Counted from the first letter of the stretch, positions 44,757 to 54,371 are shown. The stretch is 64,000 nt of DNA from Virgibacillus proomii (GCF_900162615.1 NZ_FUFN01000010.1:2386519-2450518); one strand, 5' to 3'. Translations and numbers: made by a program. Notes: generated by a model not told the origin, from the sequence alone.

Positions 44757-45101
44757 ATGATTATTTTATCAATAGTTTTACAAATAATACTGGGATTAGG
44801 ATTTTTAATGTTTGGGATTCAAAAATTAATATCAAAAAATATGAAGAAAGGATTTAATTATTTTGGGTATAGTAATAGCTTCCGTATATTTACTGGAATT
44901 TTTGAAATAGCGTCAGCCATTACTATTAGTATTGGAATCTGGATCAAGCCATTAGCGATAATAGGGAGTTTGATGATCATCGTTACAATGATAGGTGCAA
45001 TATTTACACATATTAAAATGAAAGATTCCTTTAACAAAATGTCAATACCACTCGTTTTATTAGTCCTTGGATCAATTGTAACCATAATAAATTTACTATA
45101 A
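44757..45101 (+). CDS. DoxX-like membrane protein, MhqP-like
   Basis: A 114-residue protein of four membrane helices with the DoxX pattern (GLGFLMFGIQKLISKNM, IFTGIFEIASAITISIGIWI). MhqP of the Bacillus quinone-response operon is a DoxX protein. It lies 139 bases after the nitroreductase, so it may have its own promoter. An overlapping ATG three bases earlier opens another frame; this frame has the family pattern. Confidence 0.82.
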   Translation: MIILSIVLQIILGLGFLMFGIQKLISKNMKKGFNYFGYSNSFRIFTGIFEIASAITISIGIWIKPLAIIGSLMIIVTMIGAIFTHIKMKDSFNKMSIPLVLLVLGSIVTIINLL

Positions 45102-45187
45102 AACCAAATGGATGAAATAAGTTTTATCAACTGTTTATGAGGCTTTAAGTCGATAAGGTCTTACAAATGATCAAAAAAATAAATTAT

Positions 45188-45236
45188 ACAAAACACCGCT
45201 ATCCCATCGTGTACGGAAAGTGGTGTTTTGTTTATA
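45188..45236 (+). terminator. Terminator of the mhq-like operon
   Basis: ACAAAACACC pairs with GGTGTTTTGT around a 24-base loop, followed by T residues. Confidence 0.75.
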
Positions 45237-45479
45237 AAATTTTGTCCCAATACTGAATGTGGTAGTTTCTTTTATGCCGCTAAGATGTTATAACCAAAAA
45301 TACGTCCCCTTCCCTTTTAGACTTTTCAATAAACTATATCATGCATCTAAAACTACAAAAAAAGGAGTCAAACGTTTTATTCGCTCTTTCTTTTTTTCAT
45401 CCTAATTTCCTCACCAGATGGGATAGACTTTTGAAATAAACTCTGTTCAGAAATATTCAGATTTTGATTATTGAACTGT

Positions 45480-45700
45480 AAGAACAAAAGCTAGAAGTGC
45501 CCGGGTAGCGGCGTACAGACCAGAGAACTTCTACAAAATAAAGAGAAACCTATTCAAGGGTTGTTTTTCTCCTTAAGCAGTAAATCAAAGACGAAGTTCG
45601 CACCCTCCTTGAAAAACCGCGATGTTTCGCTGTCGTCGTTCTTGCGTTGATGCTTTTCAAGAAGTCCTCTTTCTCCTTTAAAAGGGAAGCACTTTTCTAC
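45480..45700. repeat. Dispersed repeat, left module plus core
   Basis: GAACAAAAGCTAGAAGTGCC, AGCGGCGTACAGACCAGAG and AACTTCT form the left module. CTCCTTGAAAAACCGCGATG and TTTCGCTGTCGTCG form the core. The large hairpin arm is missing. This copy links the left-module type (18.2 kb) with the core type (24.0 kb). Confidence 0.7.
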
Positions 45701-45741
45701 GTATCTTAAACATATTTCTTTAGCATTTGACTACATAGTTC

Positions 45742-46962
45742 CTACTGTTTATTAAATGGTACTTCGATACCTTCATCAATAAAAATTCCGTTTGCCATAT
45801 TGATATAACTCATTGTATTTCGTATCCAATAGAGATCAGGCTTCACTTTAAATAAGTGAGTATTGTGTTGATCATCAAAAGATATAATATGGAAGTTTAT
45901 ATCTCGTTTAATCGTAAAACGCGTTTGATATTCATCAGAAAGTTGATAAATTCCCTCTATATGATCACTATTGTTTGCTAACGTAATACGGGGATGTTTT
46001 GGAGCATTAGGTTCTTTACTGTCTTGAGATTGCTTTAAGAACGCTAATATTTGTTGCTCATAAAAAGGGCTTATTTCTTCATTCGTTAAGAGAATAGTCA
46101 TTGTTTCATTTGTCAAAGAACATAAACAATGTGAAGAATAACCAGGCCATCCACCCGAATGACCAAACGAATTCTCTTGAATTATAAAGCCATAGCCATA
46201 TTTGTTATTTAAAGGAGTAGGAGTTAATGCGCGTTTTACAAGTTCAAGCGATACCAATCTACCTTGTATAAACCCTTTTAAAAATTTGGCAATCTCCTTC
46301 GCTGTAGAATAAATACCACCATCACCATAAAAGTTATATTTTTTATCAATATCTTTAAAAATAGGATCTTCTGATAAAGGAATGTATTTGTTATGGATAT
46401 AATCAAATAGTTTACCGATAGCGAGTTGTTCAGACCTTGGCTTTGTTGTAGTATATGGAAGTTGCAAAGGATTGGCAATCATTTTTTGCAAATAATCCTC
46501 ATAAGAGTATTCACTTGTTTGTTCAATAATTTTAGCTAGCAAGACATAGTTTGTATTAGTATAAAGCCAACCACACCCTGGCGGAAAATAAGGTTCTTTA
46601 TTATATAAGATCCCTTCAATATCTTCTTGAAATGATAAGTTATCTATATACTCTGGAATACCAGATGTATGGGTTAGTAAATGTTTAATGGTCACATTTT
46701 GAAAGTTTTTAGTACGAAACCATTTTGTCAGCTTATCTTCAAAACTAATTAAATTTTTTTCTATTAACTGTAGTATCATCACAGAAGTGTACATTTTACT
46801 CAAAGAAGCGATGTTAAATAATGTATTTTTTGTAATAGGTACTGAATCATTCATATCTGCAAAGCCTAATGTTAAATGTAAGCTCTCGTTGTTACCCTTC
46901 TCTATATAGACAGCACCATTGAATTGTATTCTTTCAAGTGTAGTATGAATGGTTTGAAACAT
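45742..46962 (-). CDS. Serine hydrolase, class C beta-lactamase/PBP4* family
   Basis: A 406-residue serine hydrolase. The SxxK motif is NIASLSKMYT near residue 50, the YxN motif is YTNTNYVLLAKII, and GHSGGWPGY is the third (HxG) motif. No signal peptide is visible, so it probably acts in the cytoplasm as an esterase or peptidase. A C-terminal 110-residue beta domain follows. The MarR gene lies upstream on the same strand with shared operator palindromes. AAGGGGGG precedes the ATG. Confidence 0.9.
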   Translation of the reverse strand: MFQTIHTTLERIQFNGAVYIEKGNNESLHLTLGFADMNDSVPITKNTLFNIASLSKMYTSVMILQLIEKNLISFEDKLTKWFRTKNFQNVTIKHLLTHTSGIPEYIDNLSFQEDIEGILYNKEPYFPPGCGWLYTNTNYVLLAKIIEQTSEYSYEDYLQKMIANPLQLPYTTTKPRSEQLAIGKLFDYIHNKYIPLSEDPIFKDIDKKYNFYGDGGIYSTAKEIAKFLKGFIQGRLVSLELVKRALTPTPLNNKYGYGFIIQENSFGHSGGWPGYSSHCLCSLTNETMTILLTNEEISPFYEQQILAFLKQSQDSKEPNAPKHPRITLANNSDHIEGIYQLSDEYQTRFTIKRDINFHIISFDDQHNTHLFKVKPDLYWIRNTMSYINMANGIFIDEGIEVPFNKQ

Positions 46963-46982
46963 ATTTAACCCCCCTTATTAAA

Positions 46983-46994
46983 TTAGATATCTAA
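46983..46994. promoter_or_regulatory. MarR operator candidate before the serine hydrolase
   Basis: TTAGATATCTAA, a perfect 12-base palindrome, repeated as TTAGATACCTAA before the MarR gene. Confidence 0.6.
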
Positions 46995-47013
46995 CATATT
47001 TCATGTAAAGGAT

Positions 47014-47451
47014 TCACACGAACTCTTTTAAAGCAATCTTTTTTAGTTTCTTTGTAATTCGTTCCAGTTCATTAAGTTCTGAGAAAGTCAATTTAGAAAA
47101 TAAACGGTCAGCGACAGCTCGCTCAACATGCTCTTGTTTCTTAAAATACTCCCACCCTTTACTACCTAATGTGATAAAAATTTCACGACGATTTTCAGGG
47201 TTAATCGAACGATGAATGAACTGTTTTTTCTCCATCTTAGCAATAAGCTGACTGACAGCACTAGAACTAATGTTCATTTCTAAAGCAATCTCACCTACAT
47301 TGATTTTTTTAGCATAATAAACAATATCTAACAGAACAGCTTGTTGCGTAGTAATATTACTAGCTAAATATTTTTTATAGTGTTTGTAAATGAGACGATT
47401 AATGGCATAATCAGATTCATTAATTTGTTTCACTTGTTCATAAAGTCCCAA
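47014..47451 (-). CDS. MarR family regulator
   Basis: A MarR-type protein of about 145 residues (VGEIALEMNISSSAVSQLIA, wing KKQFIHRSINPENRREIFI). I prefer the TTG start seven bases after AGAGGGGT over the GTG three codons upstream, which would sit on the ribosome binding site. TTAGATAYCTAA palindromes occur before this gene and before the serine hydrolase, suggesting it controls both. Confidence 0.85.
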   Translation of the reverse strand: MGLYEQVKQINESDYAINRLIYKHYKKYLASNITTQQAVLLDIVYYAKKINVGEIALEMNISSSAVSQLIAKMEKKQFIHRSINPENRREIFITLGSKGWEYFKKQEHVERAVADRLFSKLTFSELNELERITKKLKKIALKEFV

Positions 47452-47472
47452 CCGGATCACCCCTCTGATATA

Positions 47473-47492
47473 TTAGATACCTAACATGTTAG
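47473..47492. promoter_or_regulatory. MarR operator candidates before its own gene
   Basis: TTAGATACCTAA (47473-47484) overlaps CTAACATGTTAG (47481-47492), a perfect palindrome. Both contain the TTAG half-site also seen at 46983. Confidence 0.6.
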
Positions 47493-47499
47493 AGGATGA

Positions 47500-48320
47500 T
47501 CTAAAAAAAGTCAATATTCTTTGATAATAAATGATAATCACCATAGGTTGCTCCACCATGACGATAAGCTACAGAGTTTTTAATACGATTGATGTAAATA
47601 AAGGTAACAAAAATGCAACGTTATATAAATAATAGTTTTTCAATTATAACTGAATTAGAGAGGATAGTTCTTTCCTTATCAATACTTCATTTAAAATTAA
47701 AGTAAAGATAGGCACCTATTTTGCTTGAACATAATGTTTGATTCAAATAGATACTACAAACCTTCGATAAACGACAAAATGAAAGATCACATTTCGAAAA
47801 ATAATTGATCACACACGCTATTACTTATATTCAATTGAACTATTATTTATAAATAAGGTTGATCTTTTCAGTTACCCTTATTCAATTAAAGTGCCTGATT
47901 ATAGACGAATGAAATCGAAATAAAGCTCAAATGTCATTTCCGACTGTATGGGCCAGTAACTTTTAAACATGTAGAAGTGCCATATCATTGCAATAAGATT
48001 TACTTTATAACTAGGTTAACAGTAATATCTTCTCTTGCTACAAAAACATTTAGATTTCTTGACCTTGTGAGATTTGTACTTCACCTTAGTTTGATCATCT
48101 ACTAGCCAATAACCTTCTACTTTTTATAAAAGACAATCCATTTTTAATAAACGGATTTTAATATTAAGTGCAAAGCTAAAATATATGGTTATATAAAACC
48201 CATAGTAGCTCTTATAGTCTACTTATGTTTTGTCCTATGTGGCGATTTTTCTTTATTTTGAACTAAGCCATCCATTCTTTTTTAAACTTTTTTCGATTGA
48301 AATAGTATAGAAGGATGTTA
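47500..48320. other. Gene-free gap of 0.8 kb
   Basis: AT-rich sequence without open frames, ribosome binding sites or recognisable repeats. A minus-strand snippet DDQTKVKYKSHKVKKSK near 48050-48110 may be debris. Confidence 0.35.
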
Positions 48321-48325
48321 GAATG

Positions 48326-49180
48326 TTAAAGTTTCATATTTTTACTGTCTTCTTGTTTCCCATCTTGAATTGAAATAGTAGAGTTATCTTCAGCACTTTT
48401 AGATTCCTTTTGTGCCTTACCATTTTCCGTTTTCTCTGTTCTGTTATTAACATTATCTAAAGTATTGATGCTTACCTCTTTATCCTTCTTAATAGCAATT
48501 GATATGTCGTTATTTATTTCACTAGACATCTTTAACATTTTTGCATTTAAACCTTCAGCCTTTCTTTTTAATACGGCAGAGCGTATAGAATCAGTATGTT
48601 CCCACCCTTTCGCTTCTCTTCTTAAAGTTATTTGCGCATTTTTCAAACTAGTAAAATGGGTTGTCATATGGCTGGCGTGCAAAATGGCTCTCATCGTAGG
48701 GGAAGAAAAGAAAGTTTCCTCTTCAGGCACCGTAATTGAGTTGATTTCACTTTGTTGTTCTTTACTTTTCTGCTTTTCTTTTTTACTTTCTTTATTCACC
48801 ATACCTAATGCTTTTCGCTGATCCTCAAGCTGAAGACTCCATATTTGTTCTTCTAATTCTTGAATTTGTTTATCAATATCTTCAAGTTGAGAGTGTATAA
48901 CTCCTGCACTCATTCCTTTATCCAAGGAATTACTTATAAAATTAATACGCTTTTCATCTAAAGCTTGTTTTTGCTTCTGTAAGTGATCGATTATTAAATT
49001 GTTCGATTTTGTCATACTATTATTAAAAGCTTGTAACGCATAATTGCTAATCGTAACTGTATCTTTACTTTTCGCATTGTCTTGTACACTTGTTTTTATT
49101 AAAGGTCGTGTGATTATATGATTGTGATTAGCAGCTTTAACTACTAGATTTGCTGATAAAAAAGATGTATGCATGTACAT
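48326..49180 (-). CDS. Orphan coiled-coil protein of unknown function
   Basis: A 284-residue protein I do not recognise. An N-terminal region contains DTVTISNYALQAFNNSM, a pattern seen in short Bacillus proteins related to flagellar or FlxA-like products. It is followed by predicted coiled coil (residues 65-125, IDKQIQELEEQIWSLQLEDQ), a Lys/Gln/Ser-rich linker, a helical block with HASHMTTHFTSLKNAQI, and an acidic low-complexity tail. No signal peptide or membrane segment. The ATG follows GAAGGGGG. It stands alone between two gene-free gaps. Confidence 0.7.
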   Translation of the reverse strand: MYMHTSFLSANLVVKAANHNHIITRPLIKTSVQDNAKSKDTVTISNYALQAFNNSMTKSNNLIIDHLQKQKQALDEKRINFISNSLDKGMSAGVIHSQLEDIDKQIQELEEQIWSLQLEDQRKALGMVNKESKKEKQKSKEQQSEINSITVPEEETFFSSPTMRAILHASHMTTHFTSLKNAQITLRREAKGWEHTDSIRSAVLKRKAEGLNAKMLKMSSEINNDISIAIKKDKEVSINTLDNVNNRTEKTENGKAQKESKSAEDNSTISIQDGKQEDSKNMKL

Positions 49181-49382
49181 AATACCCCCTTCGAATTAAT
49201 GATATTATTCCTTTTTTATAATATCGGACAAAAATCGATTTAATGTAGAAATTTAAAGGTTTTGTCATTGTCTACCATCATGCTAAATACACAATATTAG
49301 ATATTATAAACAAATGATATACTGATGCATTATTTCCGCCCACTTTCCGTTCATTTTATTTTATCAATAGAATAATAAGGTT

Positions 49383-49437
49383 GGTGTAATATTAGAGAGT
49401 TTTTAAGCTTAATATTCTAAGGTTCCAATATTACACC
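49383..49437. repeat. Perfect 11-base inverted repeat
   Basis: GGTGTAATATT and AATATTACACC are separated by 33 bases in the gap before the broken ABC genes. It could be a terminator stem or the end of a lost element. Confidence 0.45.
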
Positions 49438-49493
49438 ACTCTTCTGTTTGTTTGTTATAGTAGGAATCTATCACGTTGAAAGATGGTGAACCT

Positions 49494-50160
49494 ATGATTT
49501 TATCTGTCAAAAATCTTACTGTCACCTACAGGAACAAGCACAGTAAAAGATTTAACATTCTCAATCAAACAAATAGAGGCATTTAGCTTACTAGGAGCAA
49601 ATGGATCTGGAAATCCACTAGCATCAAAGCCATCTTAGGTGTTGAAAAAAGTGCGAGTGAAGAACTTCTAATATTAGAAAAATCACCTATTACGGAGCGA
49701 AAAAAAACATTTGAGGAAGTAGGTGTTCAATACAAATTTCCCCGATAAAATGACGGTCGAGGAAGCTTGCATTCAATGGCAAGCCCTATACAAAACAACT
49801 CAAGCTGTAGAGCCTTTACTAACGACATTTGGTCTACAAGACAAAATAAAGCAATTAATTAAATCCTTATCTGGAAGAGAGAAACAACGGCTTGCTATTT
49901 TATTAGCACTGCTACCTAACCCAAGCTCGTCTTTTTTAGACGAACTAACGACAGGTCTTGATACTAAAGCACGTAAAATGCTGTGGAAGCAACTATTTTT
50001 GATAAAAGAAAAAGGATTAGCGATTGTATTAACTTCACATTATATGGGCGAAGTGGAAGCCTTGTGTGACCGACTGCTAATTTTAAAAAATGGAGAAACA
50101 GTAGTGAAAGGTACTATATAGGAAATAATCGAGAAAAGTGGTCAAAACAATTTAGAAGCT
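49494..50160 (+). pseudogene. Decayed ABC transporter ATPase
   Basis: Starts MILSVKNLTVTYR and then falls through frames. Walker A is ruined (GANGSGNPLASK for GxxGxGKS/T), the signature is changed to LSGREKQRLAI, and the Walker B region reads SSSFLDELTTGLD. The H-loop region TSHYMGEVEALCDRLLIL is still clear. Several frameshifts and a stop after VVKGTI show inactivity. It was the ATPase of an ABC-2 type exporter. Confidence 0.85.
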
Positions 50161-50195
50161 GCTTATTTACGATATGCTGGAGAGGAGGAGTGGAT

Positions 50196-50922
50196 ATGAG
50201 TTTGTTCTGGACATTGTTAAAAATCGAGGGAAAGCTTGTATGGAAAGGCATAGATATTCTAATTTTCGGCATACTTTTCCAATTATACTATCTGTTCTCT
50301 TTGGCTATCTATTGAGTAACAACTCAGCTAACAATGGCACATCACTGTTTGAAACCACTTACCTCGCTGTCGCTACCATCGGGATTTTAGCTACAGGTAT
50401 ATGGGGGTGCCATTAACGATTGCTGATTACCCCCATCGCGGTATTCTTAAACGATTCATAGTAACTCCCATTACCATTACACATTTGATTTGTACAAAGT
50501 ATTATTCAACTTACAGCGGCGATTGTTTCACTAGTTGGTGTTACGATCGTTTATACATTGCTATTTCATTACGAAATGTCCTGGGGTCTTTTCCCTCTAT
50601 CCTATTTCTTTGTACTAGCTTTCATATACAGTATCGGTATATTTTATTGGGAATGTTGTACTTAATCAAAAATCTGCTAATCTCTTGGATTCTACTAGCT
50701 ATTCTCTATGTTGCTGTTTTCTGGAGCAACTATTCCATATGAAATCATGCCAACGTTTGCTTAACGAATCATAGATTTCTTACCTCTCGTACAAGGAATT
50801 CATTTAATGAAGCAAATATCGATGGGAGAACCTATTAGTAGCGCATTTATTGCTATCATTGCACTAAGCCTCTTCATTATAGTAGGGTTATTATTAGCAA
50901 AAAATTCTTTAAGTGGAAGTAG
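50196..50922 (+). pseudogene. Decayed ABC-2 type permease
   Basis: Begins MSLFWTLLKIEGKLVW behind GAGGAGGAG. Membrane segments are then found in alternating frames (TYLAVATIGILATGI, LLFSGATIPYEIMP, AIIALSLFIIVGLLLA), ending KKFFKWK and TAG at 50922. At least four frameshifts. A fragment of a similar permease lies at 11.1 kb. Confidence 0.8.
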
Positions 50923-50933
50923 AGGATTGCTCG

Positions 50934-51662
50934 ATGTATTTAACAACCGAAATCGCCAAGTTAGTGAATGTACATCCAAATACTGTTCGTATTTATGAGA
51001 AATGGGGTTATATTTCCCCCGTGCCTCGAGCTTCTAATGGTTATAGGATATTTTCAGAGTTGCATTTGTTTCAACTGCAAGTAGCAAGAATTGCTTTTCG
51101 CTGTGAAATTGTTCAAGGTAATATTCGATCAAAAGTGCGAGCCATTGTTAGAGCTAGTGGCAAAGAGGATTTTAAATTAGCTTATCAGCTTTCACAAGAT
51201 TATTTATTGCATTTAGAGAAACAGTATGCAAGAGCTTTGGAAGCCATTGGACTTGTTGAACAATTACTAAGCGGCAAAAAATCCTTATCAACTCTTACAT
51301 ACTCTAGAAAAGAAGTCGCTAAAGAATTGGAAGTAACATCTGAAGTAGTACGAAACTGGGAAAGAAACGGTTTACTCATTGTTCCTCGACTTGCAAATGG
51401 ATATCGAGCCTATACAATGAATGAAATCAATAGAATGAAGATTATTCGCACTTTACGATCTGCTCACTATTCAATGAACTCAATTCTTCGACTACTAAAT
51501 CAAGCGGACCAGTCCAAAGTGCTAGATGTCAAAGAAGTACTTAATACGCCCGATGAGCATGAAGATATTATCACTGTGACAGATCGGCTTACTCATTCGT
51601 TGGAAGAAGCAATTGAAAATGCACATGAGGTAGCTCGGCTGTTAAACTCGTATAAAAAGTAA
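50934..51662 (+). CDS. Regulator with two MerR-type DNA-binding domains
   Basis: A 242-residue protein with two MerR helix-turn-helix units. The first is EIAKLVNVHPNTVRIYEKWG (residues 5-24, YISPVPRASNGYR wing). The second is KEVAKELEVTSEVVRNWERN (around 130-150, LIVPRLANGYRAY wing). A helical region lies between them and a tail follows. MerR proteins normally carry one such domain and dimerise; two in one chain may bind as a monomer. It follows the broken ABC operon, which it presumably once regulated, yet is itself intact. Confidence 0.82.
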   Translation: MYLTTEIAKLVNVHPNTVRIYEKWGYISPVPRASNGYRIFSELHLFQLQVARIAFRCEIVQGNIRSKVRAIVRASGKEDFKLAYQLSQDYLLHLEKQYARALEAIGLVEQLLSGKKSLSTLTYSRKEVAKELEVTSEVVRNWERNGLLIVPRLANGYRAYTMNEINRMKIIRTLRSAHYSMNSILRLLNQADQSKVLDVKEVLNTPDEHEDIITVTDRLTHSLEEAIENAHEVARLLNSYKK

Positions 51663-51714
51663 TAAGACTATGTTAAAAATCTGTTAACCTTACCTATAAA
51701 AAATAAAAAAATCA

Positions 51715-51977
51715 ATTTAAATCGAATAAAAACAAGCAAGTACTATTATGAACTAACCATCGTTACCACATTTGAAACGGCACGTATAGAAACGTTGTAT
51801 GATCAAAAAAAGTCTATTTGTACAATTGCAGAAAAACTAAAACGCTCACCATCTACACCCTCTAGAGAATTTCATAACAAGGGTCCTATCCATTCGAACA
51901 TGCTCAGGGAGAGCTATAATAAACATAGATTATGTTGTGCACGTATTGGTCAAAGGTCTCGAGAGCTAGCCCATTAA
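51715..51977 (+). mobile_element. Fragment of IS30-family transposase
   Basis: The frame reads ETARIETLYDQKKSICTIAE, KLKRSPSTPSREFHNKG and YNKHRLCCARIGQRS, matching the N-terminal helix-turn-helix of IS30 transposases (usually SPSTISRE). The catalytic DDE part is absent. Confidence 0.65.
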
Positions 51978-52019
51978 TTTAAAAATGGAAGCTTACCTAG
52001 TCGTCAGGTTGAATAATCA

Positions 52020-52310
52020 AGTTCTTCGCCACAAAGGAAAACGTCCTGATAGTGTTGTCTCTAGTTGCGGGAAAACAAAAGGATGTTTACCATATTTATA
52101 GAACAAAAGCTAAAAGCGCTTGGTTAGTGTTGTACAACTGGAGAGCTTTCTGACAAAGATCTTCATTCAAAGAGTGCATTTCCCGTGAATGTTAGTTCAA
52201 CGAATCGGGGGTTTAGGCGCCGTTATCTCCTACTTAAAAATTCTTCCCATTCTCTAAAACTCTTGAATCAGGAGTCTTACGGCACCTTTAGATTGGGATA
52301 AAATAAAGAA
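52020..52310. repeat. Dispersed repeat, copy D (left module plus hairpin)
   Basis: GAACAAAAGCTAAAAGCGC, GTACAACTGGAGAGC and TTTCTGACAAAGAT form the left module. Then come GAATCGGGGGTTTAGGCGCC and GTTATCTCCTACTT, whose partners AGGAGTCTTACGGC and ACCTTTAGATTGGG close a long hairpin. Confidence 0.75.
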
Positions 52311-52428
52311 GCTAAGATCATCCGGCAAATAGATAAGCAAGGTTAGTTTGAAAAAGAAAGCCATCCACTGTTATCATAAAAAATGATCAATGGATATTTG
52401 ATGAAATGTGGGAGATGAATGAGCACTG

Positions 52429-53127
52429 ATGAAAAAAATATTGTTAGTAGAAGATGACTTAAGCCTGATTGAAGGATTGAAATTTTTTCTGTTAAAGCAA
52501 GGATTTAATGTAGCGGTTGCCAGGACAGTAAAGGAAGCAAATGATTATTTTCATCGATTCGAGTTTCATCTTATACTGCTTGACTTAATGCTTCCCGACG
52601 GCAGTGGCTTTGATCTATGTAAAACCGTTAGACAAACATCTGAAGTTCCGATTATTTTCCTTACCGCTTCTGATGAAGAGGCGAATGTTGTGATGGGACT
52701 AGATATTGGCGGAGATGACTATATGACAAAGCCTTTAAAATTAAATGAGCTTATTTCTAGAATGAATGCTACTTGGCGACGGTCAGGCTATGTCAATGAG
52801 CAATCGGCAGAATTAAACTCCAATGGAATAATTGTGAGGCTTTTAGAAGGGAGAGCTTTAAAAAATGGAGTGGATTTAGATCTTACTGCAGTTGAATACA
52901 GGCTTCTCTGTTTGTTTATGCAACATCCGAATTATGTTTTATCAAAAGAACAAATCATGCAAAAGTTATGGGACAATCGTGAAAGCTTTATTGATGACAA
53001 TACGTTGGCTGTTTATATAAGTAGGCTGCGTGACAAAATAGAAGACGACCCAAGGAAGCCTTCCTTTTTAACGACAATCAGAGGTTTAGGGTATAAATGG
53101 TCTACAAAACAAGGGGATTTATCATGA
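52429..53127 (+). CDS. OmpR/PhoB-type response regulator
   Basis: A 232-residue regulator with receiver domain (acidic pair in VEDDLSL, phospho-acceptor Asp52 in LLDLMLPDGSG, Thr and Lys switch residues in FLTASD and MTKPLK) and a winged-helix effector domain (AVEYRLLCLFMQHPNYVLSK, TLAVYISRLRDKIEDDP). Its stop overlaps the kinase ATG. It heads a four-gene two-component/ABC transporter unit and likely controls it. Confidence 0.93.
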   Translation: MKKILLVEDDLSLIEGLKFFLLKQGFNVAVARTVKEANDYFHRFEFHLILLDLMLPDGSGFDLCKTVRQTSEVPIIFLTASDEEANVVMGLDIGGDDYMTKPLKLNELISRMNATWRRSGYVNEQSAELNSNGIIVRLLEGRALKNGVDLDLTAVEYRLLCLFMQHPNYVLSKEQIMQKLWDNRESFIDDNTLAVYISRLRDKIEDDPRKPSFLTTIRGLGYKWSTKQGDLS

Positions 53128-54371
53128 ATATATGGATGAATAAAGAGGCAAAGCATTTCTTTTTGAAAGGGACATTCATCTTATTAATCGGTGCTATACT
53201 TATGCAATTTTTTTCCTATGCAAACGCCATTCAACTAAAGCGGGAAATAATGAAGCATGATTATGAACTTGCCGGATATCTGGTCAACCATTACCCAAAC
53301 TTGTCTGAAGAAATTCCAGCTGTATTCACTTCTGATAAAACGAAAGACGACCTTCATGCAGGTCAATCTTTACTTAAATCATATGGATATAAAAATGATA
53401 TGCAAATACGTTTTATGCCTGTAGTGAATTCGATCTATCAAATGGATGCAGCAGTGGAGACAAGCATCTGGATTGGGACAAGTCTTTGTCTTTTTGCAGT
53501 TGCCTTTTTATTTTTCAAAAGGCATTACCAAAAAATAGATCAGTATCAAGAGAATGTTTACCAAATCATGAGTGGAGCTGTTTCGACTAAGCTTGATGAT
53601 AATGAAGAAGGTAGCCTGCCTAAACTCGCTGCAGCTATTAATACAGTGACAGCATCTTTACATGCACTTATTGAAAAGGAAAAACATAACAGATTGTTTC
53701 TTAAAGATCTTTTAACAAATATTTCCCACCAGTTGAAAACTCCCTTATCCGCATTGGCGATCTACAATGAAATTATGAGAAACGAACGTTTAGAAAATGA
53801 TGTAATTACAAACTTCTTGAAGAAAAGTGAAGATGAGCTTGAACGCATGGAAACCTTAATCGCCAACCTCTTAAAGCTCGCTAAATTAGATGCAGGGATT
53901 ATTAAGCTGCGTAAAAGTCACTGTGAATTGAATGAGTTGATCAAACAAATTACTACAAGCTTTGAAACGAGATTAGTGCGTGAACAAAAAAGCTTGGATA
54001 TAAAAGCTGACAAAACAGTAGCCTATTGGTACGATCAAGAATGGTTGCTTGAGGCTATAAGTAATTTGATAAAAAACGCGATAGACCATACAAAGGTAGG
54101 CGATCGTATCGAGGTTCATCTTGAAGAAACTCCGGTATTGGTAAAAATAGCTGTTTATGATAACGGTGAAGGCATTCATCCTAATGACCTTAATTATATT
54201 TTTAATCCCTTTTATCGCAGTCAACTTTCTCAAGATCAGCAAGGTATTGGTATAGGGTTAACCTTAGCTAAAACAATTATAGACATGCATGACGGTTTTA
54301 TTTCGGTCGAAAGTTCAATTGGAAAAGGCACATTATTTACCGTTCACCTCCCTAAACTTACAAAACTGTAA
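53124..54371 (+). CDS. Membrane sensor histidine kinase
   Basis: A 415-residue kinase: two membrane segments (about residues 12-33 and 115-134) bracket an extracellular domain of some 80 residues. A HisKA domain with NISHQLKTPLSALAIY and an HATPase domain follow (NLIKNAIDHTK, VYDNGEGIHPNDL, GIGIGLTLAKTI). Unlike BceS-type kinases it has a real extracellular sensor. ATG behind AAGGGG, overlapping the regulator stop by four bases. Confidence 0.92.
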   Translation: MNIWMNKEAKHFFLKGTFILLIGAILMQFFSYANAIQLKREIMKHDYELAGYLVNHYPNLSEEIPAVFTSDKTKDDLHAGQSLLKSYGYKNDMQIRFMPVVNSIYQMDAAVETSIWIGTSLCLFAVAFLFFKRHYQKIDQYQENVYQIMSGAVSTKLDDNEEGSLPKLAAAINTVTASLHALIEKEKHNRLFLKDLLTNISHQLKTPLSALAIYNEIMRNERLENDVITNFLKKSEDELERMETLIANLLKLAKLDAGIIKLRKSHCELNELIKQITTSFETRLVREQKSLDIKADKTVAYWYDQEWLLEAISNLIKNAIDHTKVGDRIEVHLEETPVLVKIAVYDNGEGIHPNDLNYIFNPFYRSQLSQDQQGIGIGLTLAKTIIDMHDGFISVESSIGKGTLFTVHLPKLTKL

